From Hypericum androsaemum (lineage: Eukaryota > Streptophyta > Magnoliopsida > Malpighiales > Hypericaceae): a DNA stretch of 64,000 nucleotides. The notes below the pieces were generated by a model, which was not told where the DNA came from, searched no databases, and saw nothing but the letters and a program-made list of their open reading frames with translations. Positions within the stretch are counted from its first letter, which is position 1, and each line of letters begins with the position of its first letter. The DNA lies in contig OZ023181.1 of NCBI GenBank assembly GCA_963995505.1, forward strand, positions 14,814,221 through 14,878,220. Direction: 5' to 3'. The translations under genes were made by a program, and so were the position numbers. Positions 22,546-35,299 of this stretch are shown one piece after another.

Positions 22546-25500
22546 TATAATATCCAACCTTATAAGTCAAATTAAATGACTTAACTAAATACACCAGATC
22601 ATTTAGTATAAATTATGATCCAGCACGTGAAGAAATTGAAATTGGTGGGCGAACACAACTTAATTGATAAAAAAATTAAAGATTTAAATGAAATATTATT
22701 AACATTACAAAATTGACACTATAGATAATTGAAAGTTAAAACGCGGCAAGAAGCAAAATAAAAAAAAAGCGATTACGTGGCTGAATTTAGAAGTTGACAA
22801 CAGTCAACAGGTATTGAAAAGATGAAGCTAGAGAATAAGTTGGTTAAGTTTATCTCTTAACCAAAGGATATGGATAAAAGAGAGAGAGTTAATCTAGGAA
22901 AATAATTAAATTATGAAACGTGGCTGGAAATTGAAGTGACATGAAGTAAAACTTAAATCCAATACAAATGTTAGGCATCAAAGGATTATTTTGTTGGAAA
23001 GACTAGAATAGTCTACTGGCATCAAAGGACCATAAAATGAATCTAGATAAACATAAGGTAAAGAAAGATAAGTATAGTAAAAAGATGATAAAAACGTGGC
23101 AACTATTTGGAGTGTCCACTAAAAGATAAATCTTATTATATATTGAAGTAATTGATAAGTTAAGCGGTGGCAAGGAATTACACCCACTAGAACAAAGAAA
23201 ATAGCTAGTGAAGTTAAGACAATAAGAAAAGCTAACCGAACCATAATAAAAAAAAAGGTAAGTACCGAAACAATGAATCAAGGGGAAGATAATTAAGAGA
23301 GAATTGGAGACAAGGAAGATAGGAAAGGAAATCACACCGGTAAGCAAATCTTCATTACTTATATTCTGAATTATTGAAATGTGATGGGTTTTTAATTGTG
23401 GAATGGGTAAGATATACAAAATTATTTATTAAACATGGAATATAGTAAAGCGTTGATTTGATTAAACTATTTTATAGTTTAACTAGAAGGAATAAAAGAA
23501 GTAAACTGAGAATAAGAAATTATAATTAACGATAATCAAAAAAATAATAGATTAGAAAAAGTTATTTAATTGGGAAGAAGATTTGATAAACATTGGAAGG
23601 TAATTAATCTGATAATCAAAATTAAGTAATTGATGTAATAAAATATGGAAGTAATAATCTGTAGACTTGTTAGTCTATTTGGATTTCCGGTAAGAATTTA
23701 ATGTGAAGAGTTAAGATTGTAGTATAGAATAAGAGATCAAATGATAAGCTGATTTAAAAAGAAACGATGTGACGAAAATGAAAAGAAATTGAAGGGGAAG
23801 AATTAGTTACCGAGAAAAAGACTATGGTAAGCTCATCGTCTAAATTTTAGTCTGCGTTATTCACTTTCTAAATGAGACTAATATAGAGAAAAAGTAAAGT
23901 ATACTACTCCATAGGTTATACGTTTATGATCAACTTTTATGAAAAGAGGGTAAATATAGTAATCTTACGGTATGGTTTACAACAACTTATGAACATGATA
24001 ATTGATTTTATTGGATAGTGCAAACATAATTTCTTGTAGAAGAAACAGGTCAGAATTTTAATGCCATGAAGGTTCTATTAAAATCTATCAAGGCGAGTTG
24101 TTGATTTTTAATGAACTAAAGAATAAATATAAGTTTCCAGGGTTGAATTCAAGTTGGGATTCTAAGAAATTCTTAGACAATAAACTGTGTAGATGTTGAA
24201 ATAAGCTAATAGAAATTGTCCACGTATTAGAGAGTATATTATTGACAGTTGAAGTAATTAAAGTGTGTTGAAAATTGGTGGAGTTAAAAAGTAATATTTT
24301 TCGTAACCTTTCTTATTGAAGGAAGTTGCGCATATGTTCAATGTTTTGAAAATCAAAGGACCATGTATTCACATACAAGGATGTCAACTTGTAGGGCGGA
24401 GAAAAAGGAGAATTTAGTTAAGGAATGAACATTCATCGACCGGTCTTCAATGGTGTAAGCATATAGACCATGACAACTTTGGTTTGTTTGGTACATGTGC
24501 ATGTTTCGGATCTTAAATATGTACGTCTTATGCATATGAGTTTTGTTTATAAAATGGTCATGTGCTTATGTGATATGCTTGGTCATACCTGGATTTGTTT
24601 GTGACATATGTGGCACATGTGTGTGGCCAGCTAGAGAATATGTGTTTCCTAGCTTGGGACCGATTTGTGAGGGTATGACATGTCCATATGTATTGGATAT
24701 GGTCTTGGATCTTTGATTGTGTGATGGGTATGCTATGTTTGTTTTGGTGAGAAATGGACAGGTTTTCCCGTGCTAACCGGGGATGTTTGTGCACATAGTT
24801 TGGAGATATCCTATTTTACTACTATATACTTAGTGTGTGATTATGGAAAGGAGATCTGATGGCCATGTTGATATCCCTGTGCCGGAGAGGAAGTGGCCCG
24901 TCTAAACCTGTTTAGAGCTCACCATTTGTTGACTATGTGATTATGTGTTTGTGGGACAAGTTGCGTGATGGTATGGGACGTCACATAGTTTGCCCACATT
25001 TTTGTGTGCGTGTGTGGTCGTATGATTAGTCTGCATATTAGTGTTATTTGAATTATGTGAAACACAGTTAAGTTCTACTTCTCCCACATGTATTTGACAT
25101 AACTGATATGTTATGTTCTATGTGCTTACGGAGTGTTCCAAAACACTCACCCCCCTCTCACCAGTTTTGCAGGAACTCATACATGAGTTGTATTGGTTCA
25201 GAGATCTATTCTGATTGTACCAAGTCCACTTTGTTCTCTAGGACTTGCATCGAGGTCTCCAGTTTGTATTCTGCTCTTTGATCTAGAAGCTCCGTAACTA
25301 CACAGTTTAATTTGATCTTGGAAATATATAATTAATAAAATCATATGGATATGTATTAATAAGGCTAAATTTGGGTTTATATTTTTCTAAATTTGATATT
25401 TGAAACTAAAAAATCATTTATATTCTTGTTATAAGCTTAATGGCTTAAGATTGTAAGAAATTGAATACGTTTAAGGCTGGCTAGATTTCTTTTGCGATTA

Positions 25501-25552
25501 AAGGAATCGAAATCTAGCGCCGGTCACCGACCTACGGATTTGGGTTGTGACA
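22546..25552. mobile_element. Solo LTR (3.0 kb), probably Gypsy chromovirus-type, nested in the Copia
   Basis: The 3007-bp insert starts TATAATATCC (TG mutated to TA) and ends GTTGTGACA. It is flanked by exact GCTTG at 22541-22545 and 25553-25557. Its ends join a split protease codon region of the host element (GGATAGCGCTTG on the left, GCTTGTTCCTTTCAC on the right). There is no coding capacity, primer site or second LTR. Length and terminal style fit the long LTRs of Del/Tekay-like Gypsy elements, reduced by LTR-LTR recombination. The family assignment is inference. Confidence 0.8.
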
Positions 25553-25983
25553 GCTTGTTCCTTTCACATAATGCTCAAGAGAGGGTAGTTCGACACCTAC
25601 AAGTTCGTCAATTCAGATATGGTGACTATGAGTGATGGTTCTATTTATAGGATCGCTAGCATATGTGGTATCTGAATCAATATGTGGGATGGTGTTGAGA
25701 GAAAGTTATATGGGTTAGACATGTTCCGAAGTTGGAGAGGAATTTGACCTCATTAGGAGCCTTGGATTATAGTGGGTATATCTATAAGGTTGTAGGCGGG
25801 CTAATTGAGGTAGAGAGAGATGCTTTGGTGGTGATGAAGGGTGAAAGAGACACAAGGAATACCTACAGGTTAGTGGGGGGCACGGTTGTAGGTGGAGTCA
25901 CATCTTTGAGTTTCAATGGAGAGGGGAAAAGCTCTTGTATGATAGAGAAAAGGCTTGACATTAATGTAGTTGGGTTCGCATAG
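25553..25983 (+). pseudogene. Copia protease and pre-integrase remnant
   Basis: The sequence continues from the split site as CSFHIMLKREWFDTY, followed by stops and shifts, then LGALDYSGYIYKVVGG and ALVVMKGERDTRNTYRLVGG. These are the protease-core and GAG-pre-integrase segments of Tnt1-like elements. The integrase proper does not follow, and the sequence to 26632 is degraded. Confidence 0.8.
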
Positions 25984-26632
25984 ACATGGTTAGCGAGCGA
26001 TGCTTATTTTGTGGAGGCATGGTTGGCAAGAAGCATTGTTAGCAAGGCCCCACTATAGTTGTCTAAAGGGACGTGCACGTCAAATGTGTTGGGTTGGTAT
26101 GGCATTGGGCATGGAAAATCGTTGGTGACATAATAGGCAAATTTGCTATCTCACTTAAGGTCGAATGGTTGAGTTCTATCATTTGGAGGGTTCTAATTGG
26201 TCGAACAAAAGGTTGTATTTTATATGCTATGTCACGTAGCATTGACTTGAGGCAAAAAGGTTCCACAGAGAAGCAAAAAGGTTACAGAGCATGATGGTGA
26301 TAAAAAAATAGAGTGCGCATTTATTAGTCACAAGATTGCTTTGGCAGGTGAACTTGAAGTTGGGCTTTGATGAAGGTTGGAGGGAATAGACCAGGCAAGC
26401 TTGAGTTTGGAGGCTGTCTCCAAGTGATTAAACAAAAGGTGGAGAAAAATTTGAGATGGTCTTATTGATGGCGGTGTATCTATAGTTTGAGGTAGAGTTG
26501 GTAGAGTCGGTTTGGTTTTGCAAGATCTCATGGTTCTTCATGGGACGGTGTCTCATCAAAGTGGAGTTTGTTGAAGTTCGGGTGGAGTTTCATAGTTCTA
26601 CGCAAGGGATAATTTTTTGCCAAGGCGGAGAT

Positions 26633-27000
26633 TGTTGGGATGTGTCGAGAAATAAGCAAAAGGAGAAAGCTGGGCAATGAGGTAGCGAATGTTCGCTAGG
26701 GGGTATTACAGAATGTTTCGTGGTGATGACCTAGCGACCGCTAGATGGTGCTAACAACTGTTTCCTGTTTTGCTCAAACTCTTATTTTGGACTCCTATGA
26801 CGACCTAGATATGTTACTTGATGTGCAAGGGTTTGTCTCAATATGAAGACACGTTATCCTAGGCTATGTATGGCTTGTGGCTACTCATCAATAAAAGTTC
26901 TTATTTCCTTTTGTGGACATAGGTATTAGACTGAACCACATAACTCATGCATCTATTATCCTTTGCACATTATTGTTCTCTTGTGGGCAATTCTCTAACA
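26633..27000 (+). repeat. Right LTR of the Tnt1-like element
   Basis: 368 bp from TGTTGGGATG to CTCTAACA, preceded by a polypurine tract and followed by the TCTAC target duplication. Confidence 0.9.
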
Positions 27001-27029
27001 TCTACGAAGTGCGAGACCCCTTCTCGGCC

Positions 27030-27600
27030 TCTTGGTGCAGCTCCCAATGTCCTTAACAAACCCGCACAATCAAATGCCAGTCGAGTCACAGATGATACCA
27101 CCAGCCCCAGCAGGACCCAGGTTGCTCATCGAAGCTCCATTCGTATTGAGCGTGACGAAGGCCTCCATAGGTCGCTGCTAGGAAACTAGGATCTTCCGAT
27201 AGGGGGTAATGGAGTATTTTGGTCCTCCAGGACAAGAGCAAACTCCCGTGCTTGTGAAGTGATGAGAGAAGGGGGGGTACCCGAGGTGGTGCCTGGCCTA
27301 AAGGCAGAGTCACTCCGCCATCGCCAAAGCCACCAGCAAGCAGTCGCGAAGGTTGTTGCTCACGGTGGGCCATCTGTGGGAGTGGTGGTGTCTGAATTGT
27401 TGGCCCAGAGCCACTGGCGGGGATCCATCTCGGTGTAAAAGCCCTGTGGCGGTCGTGGCAGAAGAGAAGCCCACACCATCTTAGAGAACCTATAATCACG
27501 AGACATGTGCATCAAAGACTCGGATTCAGTACCATATCTCAGACACGTATCATGTGAAATGCCTCTATTTGGACGAGACAAATGGCATTGGGTTAAAGAC
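27030..27600 (-). pseudogene. LINE (L1-clade) fragment: zinc-binding RT tail and start of RNase H
   Basis: On the minus strand a zf-RVT-like motif (LRYGTESESLMHMSRDYRFSKMVW) leads into a linker and an RNase H start. The same sequence, less truncated, occurs at 35900-36470. Frames are broken by several shifts. The Copia at 21296 inserted at its edge. Confidence 0.7.
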
Positions 27601-28226
27601 TATTGTAGACTTTTTAGAGACGTGGGCTATGGACGCCAAAAAGGCTCAAGTATACACGCCACCATGCTAGGGATTATGTTAGCGGCGGGAAAGAGCGTCA
27701 AAGAGATGAGTAATTTTTAAAATTTTCTCTTATTTTTAGAAAGGCAAACATTTTAGATGACATTTTTGTCCTTTTCCCTGGAATTAATTTGCAGCTTAAA
27801 AAGTACATTTTGAACACACACGGATTAATAAATTTTCCTTTACAAACTAGATAATATGTTTGTAAACCTCTTATATTACAGCGATCAAAAATGTCTCTCT
27901 CTTCCCTTTATATCCTGGAAGATGCAGCCAAACGTGGTCGTCGAAGCCCGTTAAACTTGCTGTACTGAACTAAAACAACCTCCGGGCTTGGACACGCATT
28001 GACCCAGTAGTGTCGGATCCAACAAATCCAACCTGGGCCTCAAATTACATCATCTCCAAACCCGCCCCCACCTAAGATACCCAAAACCCTAATCTCAGAT
28101 CAAATCGTAGCCGTCCAATTCCATCGGGGTCTTTACATATATATATGGAGATATATGACGTCCAAGTTCACTAGGGTTTCACTGGCTCCTCCGTCCAGTG
28201 ATTGACCCACGTCGCCCCTCTCTCAG
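27601..28226 (+). promoter_or_regulatory. RPL3 promoter and first (non-coding) exon region
   Basis: A telo-box AAACCCTAA lies at 28084-28092, and a reversed one (AGGGTTT) near 28171. TGGGCC/GGGCTT-type site II elements occur near 28030 and 27985. A TATA-like ACATATATATATGG lies near 28136. This combination is typical of plant ribosomal protein promoters. The leader exon probably ends at the GT at 28227. Confidence 0.65.
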
Positions 28227-28938
28227 GTTCCGATTTGTTTTATATGTCGCGGTGTACTCCGTTTTAGTTGATCTGAGTGTATTCCCTTTGTGATGAGCTC
28301 GATGTTGTAATAATCAAGGCTGGATACTCGGATATGGGCTCCTTTTTTTTACCTCCCCGAGATTGCTACCCTATCAGTCTTTGGATCGAGAGGGGGGCAT
28401 TTTGGGGAGGAAAAAGAAATACAAAGGAAGCTCGAGATTTGGTCCCCCATTGCCATAGGCCTTTGGTTCTGGAAGTGCTCTCTTTTGGGTTTTCTTATAC
28501 GTTGGAAAGTTCTCTTTTTATGAAAATGGCTTTAATTTTTTTCAAAACCCAAAATTTATTGAAGTATTTATTTTAATGAGCTGGATAATTTATTTAATCA
28601 AGGCTGGATTCTCGGATGTGGGCTCCTTTTTTTGCCTCCTCGAGATCGCCTACCCTCTCGGTCTTCGGATCGAGTGGGGGCGTTTTGGGGAGGAAAAAGA
28701 AAAACAGAGGATGCTCGAGATTTGGCATGTGGGGTTCCCCCTGTTGCATAGGCCTTTGGTTCGGGAAGTGCTCTCTTTTGGGTTTTCTTATTCCTTGGAA
28801 AGTTCTCTTTTTGATTTATGAAAATAGCTTTAACTCTTTTCAAAACCCATAGAGTATGTGGATTCTATATTTTGAAGGGGTTGTAGTTTTTTTTCTGATC
28901 TGAGGGAATATGCTATTGAGTTGGATGTATTGTTGCAG
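28227..28938 (+). other. Leader intron of RPL3
   Basis: A GT donor at 28227 (CTCAG|GTTCCG) and a CAG acceptor at 28938 enclose 712 bp. The exon downstream holds 23 bases of leader before ATG 28962. The intron contains the 284-bp tandem duplication listed separately. Confidence 0.6.
28311..28856 (+). repeat. Tandem duplication of about 284 bp inside the RPL3 leader intron
   Basis: Copies begin TAATCAAGGCTGGATaCTCGG at 28311 and TAATCAAGGCTGGATtCTCGG at 28595. They share blocks such as GGCATTTTGGGGAGGAAAAAG and AGTGCTCTCTTTTGGGTTTTCTTAT. They differ by substitutions and small indels, so the duplication is not recent. Confidence 0.9.
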
Positions 28939-28943
28939 GTTAA

Positions 28944-30959
<2,016 letters not shown>

Positions 30960-31593
30960 TAGATTGATTTCTAGTTAAAATGATCCATTTCTAGTTGGAT
31001 TTAAGATATTCGAGGTGAAATTTTGACTATTATAATTCTAAATTTGCCTTTGCGTTTGAATGTTGCGACTTTTTCTCCCTTTAACTAACTGTTGCTTTGT
31101 TGTCTGGATTAGAGAAATGAAGGAGTGTGAAGATGGTGAATTTGTCTCAAAATTAGTGGCAAAAGACTAGTCGCTAATCTTTTTTTATGGTCACGCTAAA
31201 ATTTCCAAACGTTTAAAAGTGGCGAGTGAAAAAAGTTGAGGATGATTTGAAATTTGAATAATTTTAAAGATAGTGGCCACGTGACCATGAAGAATATATA
31301 AAAAATAGTGACTATGGACAAAAATTTCTAGAAGATTAGTGATACCATGAGCATTTTATTACGGAAAATTAGAGCAACGAACTTGAACTTGTGCCTTCAC
31401 CTTAGGTTACTCGGAAACGTGTTGGCTTAATCGAAGCTTATTCCAACAAAGATCATGATTTCGCTACAAGTGAGAACGTCTTACCATCTACAATCGCATC
31501 TGTATAAATTCCAAATAAAGCAATATATACCTAATCTTTGTGTACCCTTTACTTTTAAGTAAAGGTATACAAAAATACTTTAGCTAATTATCT
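30960..31593. other. Intergenic between convergent genes
   Basis: Holds the 3' untranslated regions of RPL3 (+) and the NTF2-like gene (-). No other gene is visible. Confidence 0.5.
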
Positions 31594-33213
31594 TCAGAAG
31601 CGGTCCGCCAGTAGAGGGAACTGTTGAAGAAGCCAAGTTACTCCTCGGATGGCAACCTGTATCAGCAGAAAAGAACAGTGGGTAAGCGATTTATTGCAGA
31701 CAGAATCGAGCAGAACAAGTACCGTCTTGCGAGACCACTAGTAGTAGCAGTTGTCGTGCTTGCAAGGACAGGGGAAGCTGTTATAGTGTAGTTCAGCCTG
31801 ATCAGTACGGACAGGACTCGATTCGAGTGGTGGATGACTCGATTATCAGAAATATACGAACGACTAAGGGGAAGAAAGATGCACTAATAAGAAAAATGAA
31901 GGCAAGCTAGCATACCAAAGCTGCTTCTCCGGGCTTAAATGCTGGCTCCACACTGTCTCGTGCATAACTACATATGTCAAAAAGGCAGATCAATTCTTCT
32001 CTTTGTATAGAACTAGAATTTTTCAGCGTATTTAAAAAAGAAAAGATTAATCCTTCGACTTCTCCAATCTTAAAAAAAATGCACAGATGACTACTCTGTT
32101 GGTCCGAACACGGATTTGTTTCACCATCACATACTCAAACTCTCTATTGTTATGGTATGATGTTGCAGCTTCGGAAAATTATAACGAAAGCAGGGACTAA
32201 TCTTACAGTTTTGACTGAACTTGCAGGCTAGTTCATGTTCGAGTTTCTGAGAAGCAAGAAGTGATCACTTACATGATTTGCCTGGTGCCATTTGTAACTT
32301 GCAAGCGATAAAAGCTGCATCCTTTGCTGAATGGAAATTCCTTTCCCTTCCAATCTGCAGCAATAAAAATATGGAGGTTGCAAGTCACTGAATTTACTTG
32401 ACTTCCAAATTTGGCGCGGTCGAGATGAACATGATGCCGTGACATGCAAGTCCGCTTATGAACACGATACCTCGGTTTGATTGCTCCAGCATTAAGCAGA
32501 AAAAGGAAGACGACGATGATTGTTCTAGTTTAATTACAGTCAATCAAACATCAGCCCTTTTATGTGAAATCAGAAACAAATTAGCAACTTCTGTATTACC
32601 TAAATGCCATGTAACTCCAATTGCGGCGGAGTCCTCCACTGATATATCATCAATAACAAACTGAAGGTCCTTGCTGATAGAATCAATAAATTTCTTGAAG
32701 AACTCCATTATTTCCTGCCCCAAGAAAATCAATAAATTTCTTGAGTAGATAATATAGTCTGTCAGTTCTTTCGACGAACTTCAAGATCATCAGACGAAAT
32801 CCCAAGTATCCATTGTTACATGGACCGAATGACAGGATAGGGCACATGTAGCTTGGAATCCTGACCTTGCGACCAACGAAAGGACGAGGAAAGATAAGGT
32901 CCTCGTACACGCAATCCTCTGCAATGAGCCCCTCCACCGAGGCAAGATCCCGGCCGTTGATTCCCTCGTAGAAGCTCCTCACGACATCGGACGCCGACCG
33001 TGGCCCGGCCTCGGTCCCTGCCAGGGTAGATGGATCGACGGTTACCGTCAGATTCTTGTCCGAGGAAGACAGTCGGTGGGTTATTCTGATGTTCGGTGTA
33101 GTAGGGGAAAGAGGCTGGCGAGGAGGGGTGCGGGGTTGGGTTCTTTTTTGTGTGGGAAAGTTGAGGGGAAGCGGAGTTGGGGATGGAAGAGATAACGTGG
33201 CGGTGATTGTCAT
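31594..33213 (-). CDS. NTF2/SnoaL-fold protein, predicted plastid
   Basis: Five exons on the minus strand: 33213-32866, 32714-32600, 32354-32273, 31967-31916 and 31656-31594, total 660 nt, 219 aa. Residues 1 to about 65 are Ser/Thr/Pro/Arg-rich and acid-poor (MTITATLSLPSPTPLPL), fitting a chloroplast transit peptide. The rest is one NTF2-like alpha+beta barrel: VVRSFYEGINGRDLASVEGL, DCVYEDLIFPRPFVGRK, FFKKFIDSISKDLQFVIDD, GVTWHL, FPFSKGCSFYRL, YARDSVEPAFKPG and GVTWLLQQFP. Similar plant proteins are annotated as SnoaL-like or NTF2 family members without a defined reaction. An earlier in-frame Met at 33276 is possible, but 33213 gives the more normal transit peptide. Exon phases all agree. Confidence 0.88.
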
Positions 33214-34088
33214 CGTTTGATGGGGACCCAAGTGGCAATTGCCGAGGTTTTGGAGTTGTTTATTGAAATATCTCATTCAAATAAGTACCGGCTGTACTTT
33301 GATGGCCCGGTTATAGCTGGTCGATCAAGGTCTTCGCATGAGCTTTAGCTTCGTAAACGTGGCCATAATAGTATTTACATATTATATTTAAAGTCGGTGT
33401 AAAACTTTTTTATTTGAGATTACAGTCACGTATTTTGTTAAAATTCTGATGCGGTATGAAATTTTTTTACCACGTGTTATTTGTGTTCAGTTGAGTAATT
33501 GAGAATTTCGTTATTTGATTCATAATATTTATAAATCTAATAATTATAAACCCTAATGAAATATCATTTTTATATTTAGAAACTCATAAATTCTATTGGA
33601 TTAAGTCTAATTCCCCAGAACTGTAATTTAGGCTATGAAAATTTTCGAAAGGGTGCAAGTTATAATTTATTAGCCATTCACGTTAAAGATACGCCAAAGG
33701 GTATTTGGTGCTAAAAGTACAAGACGAAAAAGGAATTGACTGAGTACAATCCTTGGCAATTATGATTACTTTGTTTAAAAATTTTACCTTCCAAAAAAGA
33801 TATATTAAAGATGCTCGCTTTTAACGACAACAGCTCGAGTTGAAGTTGCCAAAATCGCTCTCCCGTTGTTAAGTTGAGGCATGAAGCTCTTGAGCCTCAG
33901 AGACAACCAAATAGAAGATGTCATCCAACTTAAGATTTTCAGCCACGTATTATTGATCTGTTGTAACAATCTATAGATAGGGCCATTTGTCAACTCTATA
34001 CTTCATTGACTGAATGATGATGAAAACCGGGAAAGGGATTATAACACATATCTCAAATCAAGTGTTGCCGGAAAACCCACGAATTTAC
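33214..34088. other. Intergenic, upstream of the NTF2-like gene
   Basis: AT-rich. Around 33800-33990 the minus strand holds a short coding-like piece (LKLDDIFYLVVSEAQELHAS, then a stop) that may be a gene fragment of unknown origin. Nothing else is supported. Confidence 0.3.
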
Positions 34089-34437
34089 CAAGATAAATGA
34101 TTGATGTAATTGGTGTAACAGGGTTACGAAGGTGTAGTTACTCATTGGGGTGTGACCCGCCTTCCACGTAAGACTCATCATGGTCTTCGTAAGGTTGCTT
34201 GTATTGGTGCATGGCATCCAGCTAGGGTGTCCTTCACTGTCACTAGGGCCGGGCAGAATGGTTACCACTGCTGTACGGAGTGGAACAAAAAGATCTACAA
34301 GCTTGGTAAGGGTGGGCAGGATTCTCATTCAGCAATGACTGAATATGACAGGTGAACTAGCTTTCTCAATACATAGCTTATAGATGTTTTTATAATTAAA
34401 GATGAGTTTTTAATATTGTTGATTCACATGATTGATC
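34089..34437 (+). pseudogene. Partial RPL3 duplicate that keeps an intron
   Basis: The sequence repeats RPL3 from MIDVIGVT (exon 4; a short deletion removes the following Lys-Gly-Lys) to the exon end SAMTEYDR, then continues into the same intron 4 with GTGAACTAGCTTTCTCAATACATAG, up to the TGATTCACA before exon 5. Retention of the intron rules out a processed copy. Substitutions change conserved residues, for example His-His to Cys-Cys in the NGYHHRTE motif. There is no start codon and no exons 1-3 or 5. Confidence 0.92.
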
Positions 34438-35299
34438 TGGTTTAGATATTTGACTGAACAGAAAGAATTGGGTAGCTATGCAATTGACTGTGGTTTCTTT
34501 GGAATACAGACTAAAAATGCAACCAGAAAAGATAAAATTGGTGAGGAAGAAACATGGCAACTCTTCAGATTTTGCCCAATGTTGGAGGTATACTATGAAA
34601 CATGCTTACACATCCATCTCTTAGACATCAGATTGACGACATTATTGAATATTGAAGGAAAAATTCGTTGTTCCCTAGACGGCTAATGTGATTTGTACAT
34701 TTGCCTCAGGAGATAATTGAAAATCTGTTCATAGGGGAACTGTCAAAGGATGAATACTCGTGCATTAACAGCAACCAAAGATGTCAATTGCATGTTCAGA
34801 CCATTTTGCATTTCTCATTACCCTTTAACACTTGTGCAGCGATGTCTTGTTTATAATACGGTAGCTTTTTTCTGATGATGCTATTATTGTCAGCTATGAG
34901 CATAATACAAAGCCAGCAACAAAATTAGGCAGTGAGGTTGTCTCGGTACATCTAGTTTGGATGATCCGCCCAAGTACATCACAGCAAGATTCCTAAGTCA
35001 ATTATCCTATGTCGAGTACGAGTTGGAATGATGCCAGGTCACACCCAATTCTTTCTCTTCAATCAAATTCCTAAACTAAATCAATATTGTTTTTGGGTTT
35101 TTACCATGTATCTACTACAGGTTTGTAGACTTTTATGTTATTTTTAAAATAATCTAAAGATGATGTGGCATTTTTAAAATGACAAAGACGTCATGTAAGT
35201 TGGTGATGTATCATCGGTTAACGGAAAAATGATTTCAGTGTGTTATTTGACTCATTTAGAGAAATATAGGGGTTATATTTTTGTTGGTAGAAATGGTGG
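34438..35299. other. Intergenic, nothing recognised
   Basis: A short plus frame at 34432-34686 has no recognisable product. The rest is AT-rich. Confidence 0.35.

Larger units (their letters stand above)
21296..27000 (+). mobile_element. Tnt1-like Copia element, internally deleted, with nested insertion
   Basis: The LTRs are at 21296-21672 and 26633-27000, and exact TCTAC target duplications lie at 21291-21295 and 27001-27005. After the left LTR comes a degenerate tRNA-iMet primer site (TGGTATAAGAAC), then gag, then protease/pre-integrase remains (25553-25983) split by a solo LTR at 22546-25552. Integrase, RT and RNase H are absent. The polypurine tract CAAGGCGGAGAT precedes the right LTR. 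The LTRs differ clearly more than those of the element at 4640, so this one is older. Confidence 0.9.

Noticed and set aside
34089..34437. Processed (retro-copied) RPL3 pseudogene
   Set aside because: The copy continues into RPL3 intron 4 and has no poly(A) tail, so it arose at the DNA level.
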